From positions 30,325,368-30,389,367 of the forward strand of contig NC_072791.1 of NCBI RefSeq assembly GCF_028583425.1: a stretch of DNA of 64,000 nt. Reading direction: 5' to 3'. A program made the position numbers and the translations under genes. Under the pieces are notes generated by a model that did not search any database, was not told the DNA's origin, and saw only the letters and a program-made list of their open reading frames with translations. Source of the stretch: Eublepharis macularius (Eukaryota > Chordata > Lepidosauria > Squamata > Eublepharidae). Shown here piece after piece: positions 33,202-43,564 of this stretch; positions within the stretch are counted from its first letter, which is position 1; the number at the start of each line of letters is the position of its first letter.

Positions 33202-33865
33202 ATGTCGAATATCTACCTGTGTGTGCTACTTGCTGGTCTCTGTGTGCTTGCCAACTGCCATCATGTCCCTGGACACCAGGGTGGCCACGATGGGCATGAA
33301 CATCCACAGGAGGACCAACCACCAACTGAAAGTCACCAAGAGAATGGCCTTTTGTCCTATCGGAAGATAGCCCCAAGTGCTCTTGATTTTACCCTTAAAT
33401 TCTACCACCAGGTGCATCCCAAGGCTGATGGAAAAAACATTTTCTTTTCTCCAGTGAGCATTGTCAGTGCCTTTCTTCTGGTAGCCCTGGGAGCTAAAGG
33501 AAACACGCTCGATCAGATTCTTTCAGGACTTTGCTATAACCAGTCCATGACCAGCATGCAGGAAATAGATGATGGAGTCCACCACCTCCTACAATGGCTG
33601 AACCGTCCAGAGGCTAAACTTGAGCTGAGTACTGGGAGCGCCCTTTTCACAGCTGACAAATTTCAACTGCAACAGGAGATCCTGAATAAGGCTCGAGATT
33701 TGTTCCATGCAGATGTCGTTCCTGCAAATTTCAAGAACCCTGAAGAAGCTGTGACCCAGATCAACAGCTACATAGAAAGGAAAACCCACGGGAAACTGGT
33801 GGATGTTGTCAAGGGTCTAGACCCAGAAATGGCAATGGTTCTTGTAAACTATGTTTTCATGAAAG
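33202..33865 (+). CDS. Serpin B (clade A, alpha-1-antitrypsin-like), first coding exon
   Basis: The gene is complete in four coding exons (33202-33865, 37926-38196, 40308-40455, 42146-42337; 1275 bp, 424 aa). Human SERPINA1 has 418 aa. The ATG is in context CACCATGT, 21 bases after the acceptor at 33174-33180. Residues 1-19 (MSNIYLCVLLAGLCVLANC) are a signal peptide. They are followed by a His-rich stretch HHVPGHQGGHDGHEH (six His in 15), then the serpin fold from about residue 50. The shutter block NIFFSPVSI, the helix D region, an N-glycosylation site NQS (about residue 113), Y-I-E-R-K-T-H-G-K-L-V-D and VLVNYVFMKG are visible. A phase-1 donor (AAAG|GTGAGG) ends the exon. It is probably a secreted liver-type serpin. 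Orthology to a named gene is not certain. Confidence 0.95.
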
Positions 33866-34264
33866 GTGAGGCACTTTGTTTTTCCAAAATACGGAACAGG
33901 CTTATTTTATTACAGAACACAATCTACATAATATTATGTTTTAGGACCAGCATTGTCATTAACAACTTCTTTCTTATTTTATTTTACTCCTTTTACATGG
34001 TATTTAGATGTCCATTAGATTTCAACAGTACAGATTGGTGGCCCCTTTTTGTCTAGGGTTACCTGCCCACATTAAGGATGCTTACACTCTGAACTCTACC
34101 TTCTCAGAAGAAGCAATATCTAGCCCTTTTCAATTGTTAAAATCACATCTTCTGGAAACCTGGCCATCATGTGTATTTTTAGCCTTGTTACACTCTGAAC
34201 AATCAGGGTTCTGGTATGTGTGTTCTGAAGCTGGAACTTCTGAGTATGACCTCTTTCAAACAGA

Positions 34265-35350
34265 GGCCCCTTTCGCACTTACAGTTTAAAGCGCTATTTC
34301 TGAGCATTCGGGGCGATCGCAATGGCTTCGGCTTGGCACCCACTCCTTTCACACTGTTCCCAGTAGTTTCAATTAGGCCTCTTGTGATTCCATTCAGACC
34401 TGCCTTGAAAGCCTCTGTTCAAGTTTCGGGCTTTCGGGGCATTGCAGTGCACGTCACTTTTTTTTTTAACTTCGAGCATGTATAGTAACATTGGAATGTT
34501 ACTACATCTTCTGACCAACAAGCCCCCCCCATGCCCACTCATATGTCAACCACCCACCCCCACCACACTGTTCTCAGGAGTAAGGCAGGACTTCCCTTTG
34601 CAGGGGGTGGGGGTGAGCAGACTAGTACTCAGCCTCAGCTCAGTGGAGCAAACAGTGAGCAAGAGAGTGGCCGCCCCAGCTGAGCCTTGGCTCAGCATGT
34701 CTCAGCTGAGCTGGGGCTGGATACGAGTCTGCTCACCGCTCCCCCCCCCCACACACACACAAAGGGAAGTCCTGCCTTACCCCTGGGAACAGTGGGGTGG
34801 GGTGGGTGGGCAGTTGAAGTGTAGGCATGTGGGGTCTTGTCGGTCAGAAGATGTAGTAACATTGAAATGTCACTACCCATGTTCAAAGTTTTAAAAAAAT
34901 GGAAGTCCTGCCTTACCACTGGGAACAGTGGGATAGGGTGCGTGGTTGACAGGAGGGCTGCAGAGGAGAGTGGCTGCCCCAGCTGAGCTGCAGCGAGCCT
35001 GCTCCACTTGTCTGGGAGGGCTGCAGAGCAGCCAAAAAAAATGGTGGAAAAGGAGTTCAGAGAGCTGACTTGGTTGGGTGTGGTTAATTCTACGCAAATC
35101 AATCAGCTCCCAGAGTAAAGGGGGCAGGGAAGCGCTGCAAAAGCATTCACACTGGCATTAATTGGGCCGGCCCCGACTGGGCAGCTGATTCAAAATTAAA
35201 TCGTGGTATGTCTGCAGGGAGAGAAATTGAGGTAACATGGGCAAAGAGTGGCACCGCGTCCCATGTCTAACTTGCAAGTGTGAAACTCCTGCAAACATGG
35301 GACGTGGAACAGGTACGGACACACTTTAAAATCTGAATATGAAAAGTACC
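34265..35350. mobile_element. 1.09-kb non-autonomous DNA transposon with internal hairpin (copy B only)
   Basis: Same family as 21556-22643 but opposite in direction. Copy A has the intron without it (9640-9655, 'tcagacaaaacagtcattgctc'). It has an internal inverted repeat: 34456-34620 ('gtagtaacattggaatgttactac...gcaggacttcccttt') pairs with about 34745-34895. It starts 'ggcccctttcgcactta'. No transposase. Confidence 0.75.
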
Positions 35351-35874
35351 AAAATGGTCATTGCTCATACAAGGAGAATAGTGTATAGTGCACAGCCCTG
35401 ATATGTGCAGTAAAACATAATGAAAGGGCTTATGAACATCCTTAATCAAAGGAGGACCCCCTCCCTTGGTCTTTCCCCAAATAAGCTGGTTTTTGTAGGT
35501 CCTGGTCTACCTAAGCAGAGATTTCAACAAAGCAAAAGACCTACAACAATAAGGGGAGTCTCTATCTGCTCAGTGGCTCTCAGTGCAAACTTTTCTTAGG
35601 CTATTTTCTGGCTCATAAAGAAAGACTGCAGCGCAAATGGGCAGAAGCTGATATAGTTCACACACAACATTGCGGCACTTGCGAAGGCATGAATAGTGAA
35701 GGAATGAGAATGTTCAGGATTAAGGAAGGTTTATACCTTTTCCATCAGGTGAAGTTGGTGAAAGTTGGTGAAAATTATATTGTATATAGTGCACCTGTGC
35801 TTTAAAAGAGGGGTGATCTTAAGCAATTTCTCCTAGTTTAAATCTGCTTATACAAACTCAGGTGTATGTAAGTA

Positions 35875-35900
35875 TTGTGTATGTGTGTGTGTGTGCAGTC
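35875..35900. repeat. TG microsatellite
   Basis: Short 'gtgtatgtgtgtgtgtgtgc' run in intron 2 of gene B. Confidence 0.7.
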
Positions 35901-36221
35901 TCAAGCACAGATACTATCAGATTGAGGGCCTTTAGACAGAAAAAAAGTGTTAACAGATATTGTCTGCTTCCACTTGGAGATGATTCTCAGTGTAGTTCTT
36001 GTTGCTGCAGAGTCATGAGAAGTGGCAATGGAGCATCCTCACGGACACTTGCCCTGCAATTTCCTTCTCTTTGCCCTCTGTTGCTGCTATCCCTCCCCTC
36101 ATCAAAAGGGGGCTATTTTATGCCCTTTAAAGAACGTTGGCAATTTCTATAGCATTTTAACATTATAACATTCTATTGCAACGATGTGCTAATTCCCAAT
36201 TTTCATTTTTTTAAAGTAGGT

Positions 36222-36420
36222 CTCTAGCCAGTATAGCATAGCAGTTACAGTGTCATACCAGAATCTGGGAGACCCAGGTTTGAATCTCCACTCTGCCAAG
36301 ACAGTCAGCTTGGTGACCTTTGGCCAGTCAAACATTCCCAGCCTAACCTACTTCATAGGGATGTTGGGAGGCTAAAATAGAGGACAGAACAATTTAAGCT
36401 GCTTTAGGTTAAAAATTGTT
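36222..36420 (+). repeat. tRNA-derived SINE, Sauria type (copy B)
   Basis: Orthologous to 10545-10745 by position, with B-box-like GGTTTGAATCTCC. Confidence 0.85.
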
Positions 36421-37089
36421 ATTTTGTTTGGAGAGTAATATGCAGAAATGTGCAATCATTACCTTTCCCCTTATAACCCTGCAAACAAAAGGACTAAAGA
36501 CCTCCCTTAAAAAAAATGAAATCTGTGGAATAGCACATAGTTATAATGCATAGCTATAGCAATATAACTATTACAAATTAAAAAATGCTCCCAAACCCTC
36601 AGGTGTGGGGGGAAATGACCACCTCAAGTACTGACATAAGGAAACGATGCTGATGTGGGAGGGCCCAGAAAAAATATTCAGCTTCCTATCCATATGGTGT
36701 CCAAACACACTTTAACTCCAATTTTTCATAAAGATCATATGTTGGGGGTTGCAGCTGCAATGAGATACATGTTTGCAGAGTATCAGAGTGAGATAATAGC
36801 GCAGTGGAAATAAAATAAGTAAATAGACTTCTGTGGTTCTAGCTGTATAAAAATACTGTACTGCATAATAGGGTAAAAAGGGTACATTTGGTAGGAAAAA
36901 CAACAAACACTCTCTGATTACATCTTGAAGTCTAAACAAGGTACTAGAGAGAGAAAAGCTTAGACTGCAAAGAGAAGTGGACTGTAGTAGTGATTGAACA
37001 AAGAGCAATAAAACCTTAGTATATGTTACTAGCTAATTGCCCCCAATAAACTGGCTCATCCAATAGACAATCCTAGATTCCCTCACTGA

Positions 37090-37207
37090 GGGCCAAGCTA
37101 CAAGTGACGAATGACACTTGAACGGCAAGTGTATTTCTCCCTGTTCACTTGCCCTCCACGCAATCCACTTGCCATTCAAGTGGCATTCGTCACTTGTAGC
37201 TTGGCCC
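37090..37207. mobile_element. 118-bp palindromic MITE (copy B only)
   Basis: Same element and length as 21258-21375. Flanks are TGA (37087-37089) and TAA (37208-37210). Confidence 0.8.
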
Positions 37208-37557
37208 TAAGACTAAAGAAACCCACTTTCTTTGGCGGGAAGTTCTCTCAAATCCTAAGTGGTCCTATGCTAACTAGCTATCTGACTAAACAAACAGAAC
37301 AACAGAATAACAATTTAACTCTTTCATGACTGAGCGTAGGACACTCGCACAGATTCCAACATCGTATCATACCAGAAAAGGACTGTATCAAAGCAGGGGA
37401 AAGCCTGGAAACAGGAGCAGTAAAAGGACATCATGTGGGTGCTCCACCAAACAGTCAACCTTTAAGGAAACCAAGGCATGGCAAATCATCTTTGTGGAAA
37501 CACCGACTGTTGCCTTGAAATCCATCACTTTATATTTAACTCTTTAACACTAACAGT

Positions 37558-37707
37558 GGCCATTTTCACACACGTTGAATAATGCACTTTCAATGCACTT
37601 TAGTTATCCTTTAGAAGTGGATTTTGTGTTTCACACATGAAAACTCAGTTCCAAATGATCACTAAAGAGCATTGAAAGTGCATTATCCAACATGTGTGGA
37701 AACAGCC
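37558..37707. mobile_element. 150-bp palindromic MITE (copy B only)
   Basis: Ends 'ggccattttcacacacgtt' and 'aacatgtgtggaaacagcc', flanked by AGT on each side. Gene A intron 2 has the empty site 'aacagtgtataaatc' near 11235. Confidence 0.82.
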
Positions 37708-37925
37708 AGTGTATAAATCAATGGGCTTAGACTTGAGTAACTCTGCTTAGGATTTCACTCTATAATTTTCTGTCATCAGTGAGTACTAAAAGCAAACCAG
37801 GAGAAGATTCAAAATTCCAAATGGTCACATAACGTTCAGATTTGGACCTGTTTTTGAATTGGCGTGACATTTCAACCCTCATTACGGCATCTCATAATGT
37901 ATTCCTTCATCTTTCTTTTCCAAAG

Positions 37926-38196
37926 GTTATTGGGAAAAGCCTTTCAATCATGAGTTAACTCGGAAGAAGGCCTTCTCCATCAATAATGAAACAACAGTGC
38001 AGGTGGATATGATGTACAGAGATGGATATTATCTTACCTATCATGACGATGAGCTGGACTGTGACGTGGTGCAAATCCCTTACCAAGGCAATGCGTCAGC
38101 GCTCTTCATTCTGCCTCAGAAAGGAAAACTGCACCAGGTGGAACAGGCTCTGGGGCGAGAAGTTTTCTTAAAATGGGAGGCTTCCCAAAAACTACG
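37926..38196 (+). CDS. Serpin B, coding exon 3
   Basis: 271-bp exon, acceptor ttccaaag and donor gtaagt. Reads YWEKPFNHELTRKKAFSINN, then NETTVQVDMMYRDGYYLTYH, 'QIPYQGNASALFILPQKGKL' and FLKWEASQKLR. Two possible N-glycosylation sites (NET, NAS). The Trp and 'F-I-L-P-x-x-G-K-L' are family landmarks. It covers residues about 222-312. Confidence 0.95.
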
Positions 38197-38399
38197 GTAA
38201 GTCAGTCTAATGTTACAGAGCACGAGATCCGGACTGGGAAGACTTTTCATCAGGTGCCTTGGGCCAGTGACTGCTTCTCAGCTTCACGTACTTCATAGAG
38301 CTGTTGCTATTTCATAGGCTCCAACCATTCATATTTATCACGTTCCTGTTTGCAGTTTTCAGATCCTCCAACTGCTCCTATTTACTGCTTTATATAATA

Positions 38400-38655
38400 A
38401 ATAATAATAATAACATTCGATTTATATACTGCCCTTCAGGACAATTTAACATCCACTCGGAGCGGTTTACAAATATGTTATTATTTTTCCCACAACAATC
38501 ACTCTGTGAGGTGGGTAGGGCTGAGAGAGCTCTGATAGAGCTGTGACTGACCCAAGGTCACCCAGTGGTTTCAAGTGGAGGAGTGGGGAATCAAACCCAG
38601 TTCTCCAGATTAGAGTCCCGCCTCTCTTAACTACTACACCAAAGTGGCTTTCCTT
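38400..38655 (-). repeat. tRNA-derived SINE (copy B only)
   Basis: Minus strand head 'ttggtgtagtagttaagagaggcgggactctaatctgg', B box GGTTTGATTCC, then 'cttgggtcagtcacagctctatcagagctctctcagcc' and a tail 'gggcagtatataaatcgaatg(ttattatt)'. Gene A's intron 3 lacks it. Confidence 0.75.
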
Positions 38656-38667
38656 GTTCTTCTCCTT

Positions 38668-38857
38668 GGCTGTTTCTGGACGGCTTACCTCAACCCGGAA
38701 CGCTGTGCAACATGCCGGAAAAAAATGGGAGATGGTGTTTTCTTGTGCATTTTGCACGATGTTGTGCAAAACTCGCGCGAGAAAATGCGATCTTCCGCGT
38801 TTTTTTCGGCATGTTGCGCAGCGTTCTGGGTTGAGGTAAGCCATGCAGAAGTGCCCC
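38668..38857. mobile_element. 190-bp palindromic MITE (copy B only)
   Basis: Ends 'ggctgtttctggacggctta' and 'taagccatgcagaagtgcccc'. The inner parts 'cctcaacccggaacgctgtgcaacatgccgg' and its inverted copy give a hairpin of about 57 bp arms. GC-rich and CpG-containing (CGCGCG) at the loop. Confidence 0.75.
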
Positions 38858-39319
38858 TTATTCCACTTCTCTCCCTAATTTTGCCCTTAGTGTTTTTTTA
38901 AAACATGTTAGTTTCAGAGGCTAGAGTTGTCGTTTTGCTATGATGTGTTTCCACCCTCCACCCCCAAGATTTCCAATAGCTTCTTAAGGGATTGAGGATG
39001 CACTTGGACTTGAGGTCGCATTGTATGAAATTATATGTCTGGGAACACTAAGACACCTTGTAGATCAGCCATTTCTTGCTCATTTTGTGGCTGCCATAAT
39101 TTGAACCATTGTTAATACTGTAGGATGGTGATTTTTAAAAAAAAGATGACAAGAAGGTCTTGAGACCGCTTATGGCAGTCACTTCTATGGTGGTGGAAAG
39201 TGCCATCAAGTCATTGCTGGCATATGGTGATCTCCTCTGGGGATTTCAAGGAAAAAGACTAACAGAGGTGGTTTGCCATTCACTCATTCTGCATAACACC
39301 CCTGGTCTTATTTGGAGGT

Positions 39320-39413
39320 CTCCCATCCAATTTCATATCAACCAAGGCTGACCCTGTTTACCTTCCATGATCTGATGAGATCAGGCTTGCCTGGGCTATC
39401 CAAGTCTGGGCAT
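39320..39413 (-). repeat. 5S rRNA-derived SINE head (copy B)
   Basis: As 12396-12490: 'ggtctcccatccaa', then 'gaccctgtttaccttccatgatctgatgagatcaggc' on +. Confidence 0.7.
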
Positions 39414-39414
39414 A

Positions 39415-39600
39415 CACTCCTAGGAAAAATTGAAGGCAGTAGGGAAAGAGGAAAACACCAAATGAGATGGATTGACTCAGTAAAGAAAGCCACCGCCTTC
39501 AGTTTGCAAGACCTGGGCAAGGCTGTCAATGATAGGACATTTAGGAGGTCATTCATTTATAGGGTCACCATAAACTTGACAACACATAAAATGAACATAC
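39415..39600 (+). repeat. BovB (RTE) LINE 3' end (copy B)
   Basis: Reads LGKIEGSRERGKHQMRWIDS and FRRSFIYRVTINLTTHKM, the last part of a BovB ORF. Tail 'gggtcaccataaacttgacaacac'. Confidence 0.75.
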
Positions 39601-40307
39601 ACTTCTCTTTGCTAGGATCTGCTTGAGTTCTGGCTCACCTTAGGCTATAACACAGTCTTCAAGGTGCCACAAGACACTCTTACATTTACTTACTCCCAGG
39701 GAAAGTGTTCTTAGGATTGCACTGTAGCACAGCTACCCTGCTAGAATTTGTTCCAAAAGACCCAAAATCATATTTACTTAGAAATGAGTTATGAATGAGC
39801 AAGAGACAGCAGAACCAATGTAAACAAAAGATGTTGCAGACAGAGCCCTCAGCAATGTGCAGTAGTTAGAGGGCTTGCAAAATGCTCCTAGGTTATAAGA
39901 AAAGTGGCATTTTGCATTTCATATGTGAAGTCATGGAACATATATTGCTATTAAGATTTTGAAAAAGGTGTTTGTATTTTATAGCAGAACTTGAAAAGGA
40001 GGGATACGAGTCATAATTTATAAATCAAGGGGCATAGAATACCACACATACAGAGATGTACAGATATGGAGTATTCTCAGCCAACATTTCATATTCAGTT
40101 GGGTCCTGTGGCCATTAAAATCTATCTCACTGGCTAATTTCTGTGACAGCTGGGTCATTATTAGCATTAACCAATTATTTAAAGGAATCCAGCAGTTTTG
40201 ACCAAAAACATTGTAACTGTTACATAGCATTTTAAAATCATTTTATATCATATTGTGCCCCCTCTTAGAGTAATACCTCAACCAATCTCTGGCACTTCTT
40301 TCAACAG

Positions 40308-40455
40308 GAGAATAGAGCTGTCACTTCCAAAGGTTTCACTCTATACCAGCCATGATGTCAAAGAGGCATTAATAGGATTAGGTGTTACTGAGGTATTTAC
40401 AGATCAAGCAGATTTGTCTGCCTTCACTGGACATCCCGATTTGAAGATTTCAAAG
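40308..40455 (+). CDS. Serpin B, coding exon 4
   Basis: 148-bp exon, acceptor ttcaacag, donor gtatgt. Reads RRIELSLPKVSLYTSHDVKE, 'LIGLGVTEVFTDQADLSAFT', PDLKISK. Residues about 313-361. Intact. Confidence 0.95.
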
Positions 40456-41299
40456 GTATGTTGCTCAAAAATCACAACGGGGATTAATCCTTCCCCTTGT
40501 GTTATATTAGTATTTATTTATTTGCCAGAAGCAGGTAAAACAGGGGTCCTATGGGACTGTTTTATGTGGGAGAGATCATTTGAATGAAAAGCTGCCCCCT
40601 TCCCTTCCACTGAGGTTGAAATCTGAATTAAGCCTTCCTTGTATCTGTTTTTTTTTTTTAATTTTTAATGAGGTTCTGGGATTCAGTTCAGTTCATTCAT
40701 TCAGTGCAATCCCAAACACAGTTGCACCTTTCTAAACACATTGGCCTCAATGGACTTAGAAGGGTGTAACAATGTTTAGGTCTGCTGCACTGCCAGCGTC
40801 ACATTTGGTTTGTAGAGAACACTGTGCTACTTCCTGTCTGCCAGAGGAAGTCCGTCTCCCCTCCAGCAAGCTTTCAAACCAGCAGGGTTTCACATAACTT
40901 TTACCTCTTGTTCCTTCCTAATATAGGCTGACCCACAGCACATCACAAACTGTACAGAAAGAATGTTATAAGTGCTCATGGTACATAGTTTGCCCTTCAA
41001 AATAGATTTTGTTATTTATTTCTGTAAGTCTTGTTCACAGATATAATTTCTAATAGTGCATTTCTAGCTCTACATTTTAAAATGGCCTGAAGCTTCAGAA
41101 AAAGGGGTGTACACAAACCAATCCACACCTTTCTCCAGATTAACCTTGTCCTGTTGTGTGTCATCATGAACCATCATGTGCCAAAAATAGAGTCCTAGAG
41201 CCACCATTTTAAGCCCAATGAATGTGTTTAGGTTTGCAGTTTATTTATTTAGGTTATTTCTATCCCTGCATCTTCAGAAACTGTTCAACGTGTCTAATT

Positions 41300-41915
41300 A
41301 GGAGTGGTTAGTGTGATGCAACAGCAAAAAAGGCAAATGCAATCTTGGGGTGTATCCACAAAGGCATAACAGCCAAATCTTACGAGGTAATTGTCCCACT
41401 ATTTACCACAATGGTCAGGCCTCACCTGGAGTACTGTGTGCAGTTCTGGAGGCCTCATTTCAAAAAAGATATGGACAAATTGGTACAGGTGCAGAGGACA
41501 GCAACTGGGATGATCAGGGTCCAGGGAAAGACTGAAGGACTTTGAAATGTTCAGTTTGGAGAAGAGGAGGTTGAAGGGAGACATGATGATGCTCTCTTTA
41601 AGTATTTAAAAGACTGTCACTTAGGGTAGGGAGCTGTTCCTGTTGGCAACAGAGGATAGGACTTGAAACAATAGGTTTAAACTAAAGGAGGGAAGCTACC
41701 AGCTGGACATTAGGAACAACTTCTTCACATTAAGAGTAATTCAGCAGTGCAATTGGCTGCCTAGGAATGTGGTGGGTTCCCCCTCATTGGCAGTCTTCAA
41801 GGAGCGGCTGGACGAATACTTGTTGGGGAAGCTTTAGGCTGTTCCTGCACTGGGCAGCAGGTTGGACTAAATGCCCTATTAAGGTCTTTTCCAACTCTAT
41901 AATTCTATTAAAACA
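41300..41915 (+). repeat. CR1 LINE 3' fragment (copy B)
   Basis: 'INKG'-like HKGITAKSYEVIVPLFTTMV, RPHLEYCVQFWRPHFKKDMD and a full 3' end 'ggttggactaaatgccctattaaggtcttttccaactctataattctatta'. It is shorter on the 5' side than the copy in A. Confidence 0.88.
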
Positions 41916-42145
41916 GATTAGGTTAACAGAATGATTGAGTTAAAATTCTACTTAACAGTCATATATGAACAGCCAGGGGAAAGATAAATTATGAGAGAAG
42001 CTAATAACAACGTGACTAACGTCACCTAAGATATTACATAGGTTCTTTTGCTTTGGAGGACTTGAACAGACCCAATGAACACAATCTTGCGCTTGCTCAC
42101 TTTGTGTCTGTCTCTGGTATTAATTCTTGCTTACCTTCCTTCTAG

Positions 42146-42337
42146 GCTTACCACAAAGCTTATTTGAATATTCATGAGAATGGCACTGAAGCAGCTGCTG
42201 CCACCGTCATCGAAATCGTCCCTACTTCTCTCCCCCCTGCGGTTATATTTGATAGACCCTACCTATTAATGGTCGCTGACCACGTTGCCCGTGTCCCCTT
42301 ATTCTTTGCGAGAATTATGAATCCTATTGAGCATTAA
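42146..42337 (+). CDS. Serpin B, last coding exon with reactive-centre loop
   Basis: 192-bp exon after acceptor ttctag, TAA at 42335-42337. Reads AYHKAYLNIHENGTEAAAAT, 'VIEIVPTSLPPAV' and ends ARVPLFFARIMNPIEH. The hinge G-T-E-A-A-A-A (P15-P9) is the small-residue type expected of an inhibitory serpin. By alignment to human SERPINA1 (P2-P1-P1' Pro-Met-Ser) the site here is Pro-Thr-Ser, so P1 is predicted as Thr. About 23 of 192 bases differ from gene A, mostly changing residues, though the 3' UTR just after differs by only about 4 in 112. Confidence 0.95.
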   Translation, partial: AYHKAYLNIHENGTEAAAATVIEIVPTSLPPAVIFDRPYLLMVADHVARVPLFFARIMNPIEH

Positions 42338-42431
42338 TCTCACTGTTAGGATGCTAAAGAGGTACACTTAACACCCAAGTGCTGGCTTAATATATACAAA
42401 GAGATTGCTGTTGGTGTACATTCTTGAGCAA

Positions 42432-42437
42432 ATTAAA
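42432..42437 (+). promoter_or_regulatory. Poly(A) signal ATTAAA of serpin B
   Basis: ATTAAA in the conserved 3' UTR, same place as 16543. Confidence 0.7.
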
Positions 42438-42539
42438 GAATGATGCAATAACTTGGAATCTGTGAAAAAAAACCAAAGAATCTGGTTGTCATTTCTCCTT
42501 TAAAGAATTCCTCATCTAAAGAATAGAACATTGTCAATA

Positions 42540-42752
42540 TGGGAGCTATGTTTGCCAACTCCAGGTTGGAAAATTCCTGGAGATTTGGAAGTGGAGCCTG
42601 GGGAGGGTGTTGGGGAAGGGATGAAGCTTGCCGAGGAATCATGTCCTAGAGTCCACCATCCAAAGCAGTCATTTTCTCCAGGGGAACTGATCTCTGTCAT
42701 CTGTAATTCTAGGAGATTTCCAGCCACCACCTGGAGGATGGCAAACCCTAGA
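42540..42752 (+). repeat. 'Lizard' MITE, uninterrupted (copy B)
   Basis: Whole version of the element split at 16640 / 19241. It holds ACCACCTGGAGGAT at 42726-42739 once, the empty site of the copy A PLE. Confidence 0.75.
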
Positions 42753-42759
42753 GCAGATG

Positions 42760-42900
42760 CAGCTGAGTAGCTAAGAAAATGAGCTACAAGCCACAAGATC
42801 CCATACTCAAATCCTACCTTCACCAGTGTCTCACTAGGTGGCCTTGGGCAAACCATTCTCCCTGAGCCTTGGGTCTCTATCTGCATTGCAATATGGTGAT
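42760..42900 (+). repeat. tRNA-derived SINE fragment (copy B)
   Basis: Same as 19245-19400: 'gagctacaagccacaagatcccatactcaaatcc'. Confidence 0.65.
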
Positions 42901-43564
42901 CTGTGGCAGTAATGAGGAGGGATGGGGGAGGAAAAGAGAAACGATTACTGTCTGGACTTCTGACTGTACTTTTATTTGTTTAAATCCCTCTCAGCCCCCC
43001 ACAATCAGTAAAAAGGGAAAACAGAAGTGTGACCATAAAAGAATAACATGGTACTTAATAGTGAGGTAACTATAACATGCAAACTGTTGCCCTTATCCTG
43101 GGCTGCAATTTCCCTGTTTGAAGGGGAAAGTATTTCATTTCCCTTCTTAAGCTGAGGTTGGCTCACCCCTCCCATTCAGTGGAGTTTGAGGGGCTCCGAG
43201 ATTCGCTTGCAATTTCCCGGATTTGCATAAGTCTTAAATCACTAGGATTGATTCAGACAGAGCCCTGGAGGATAGGACTTTGGGGATGGTTGCCATATGA
43301 TTATTCCTGCTTGGGGCATTCATCATGATTGAATGCTGCAATATAAATTTCCCAATAATATTGGCCTACCTCATGGAGCTGTTGTACAGATCACAAGATA
43401 TTCAGTATGCAAGGCTTGAAACACTGACAGTCCTGTATAAATGCTAAGTATTGTTGCATGTGACTCAATATTTTTATGCCCAATATTTGTTTTCTTGGGA
43501 AAGAAGTACCTATTCAGTTGAAGATTTTTTTTAAAAAAAAAATCAAACACACATTATATCAAAC

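Noticed and set aside
33866-34056. Read-through of serpin B exon 2 into intron 2
   Set aside because: The frame stays open for 63 more codons, but a good donor at 33866 and the phase match to exon 3 show that it is intron.
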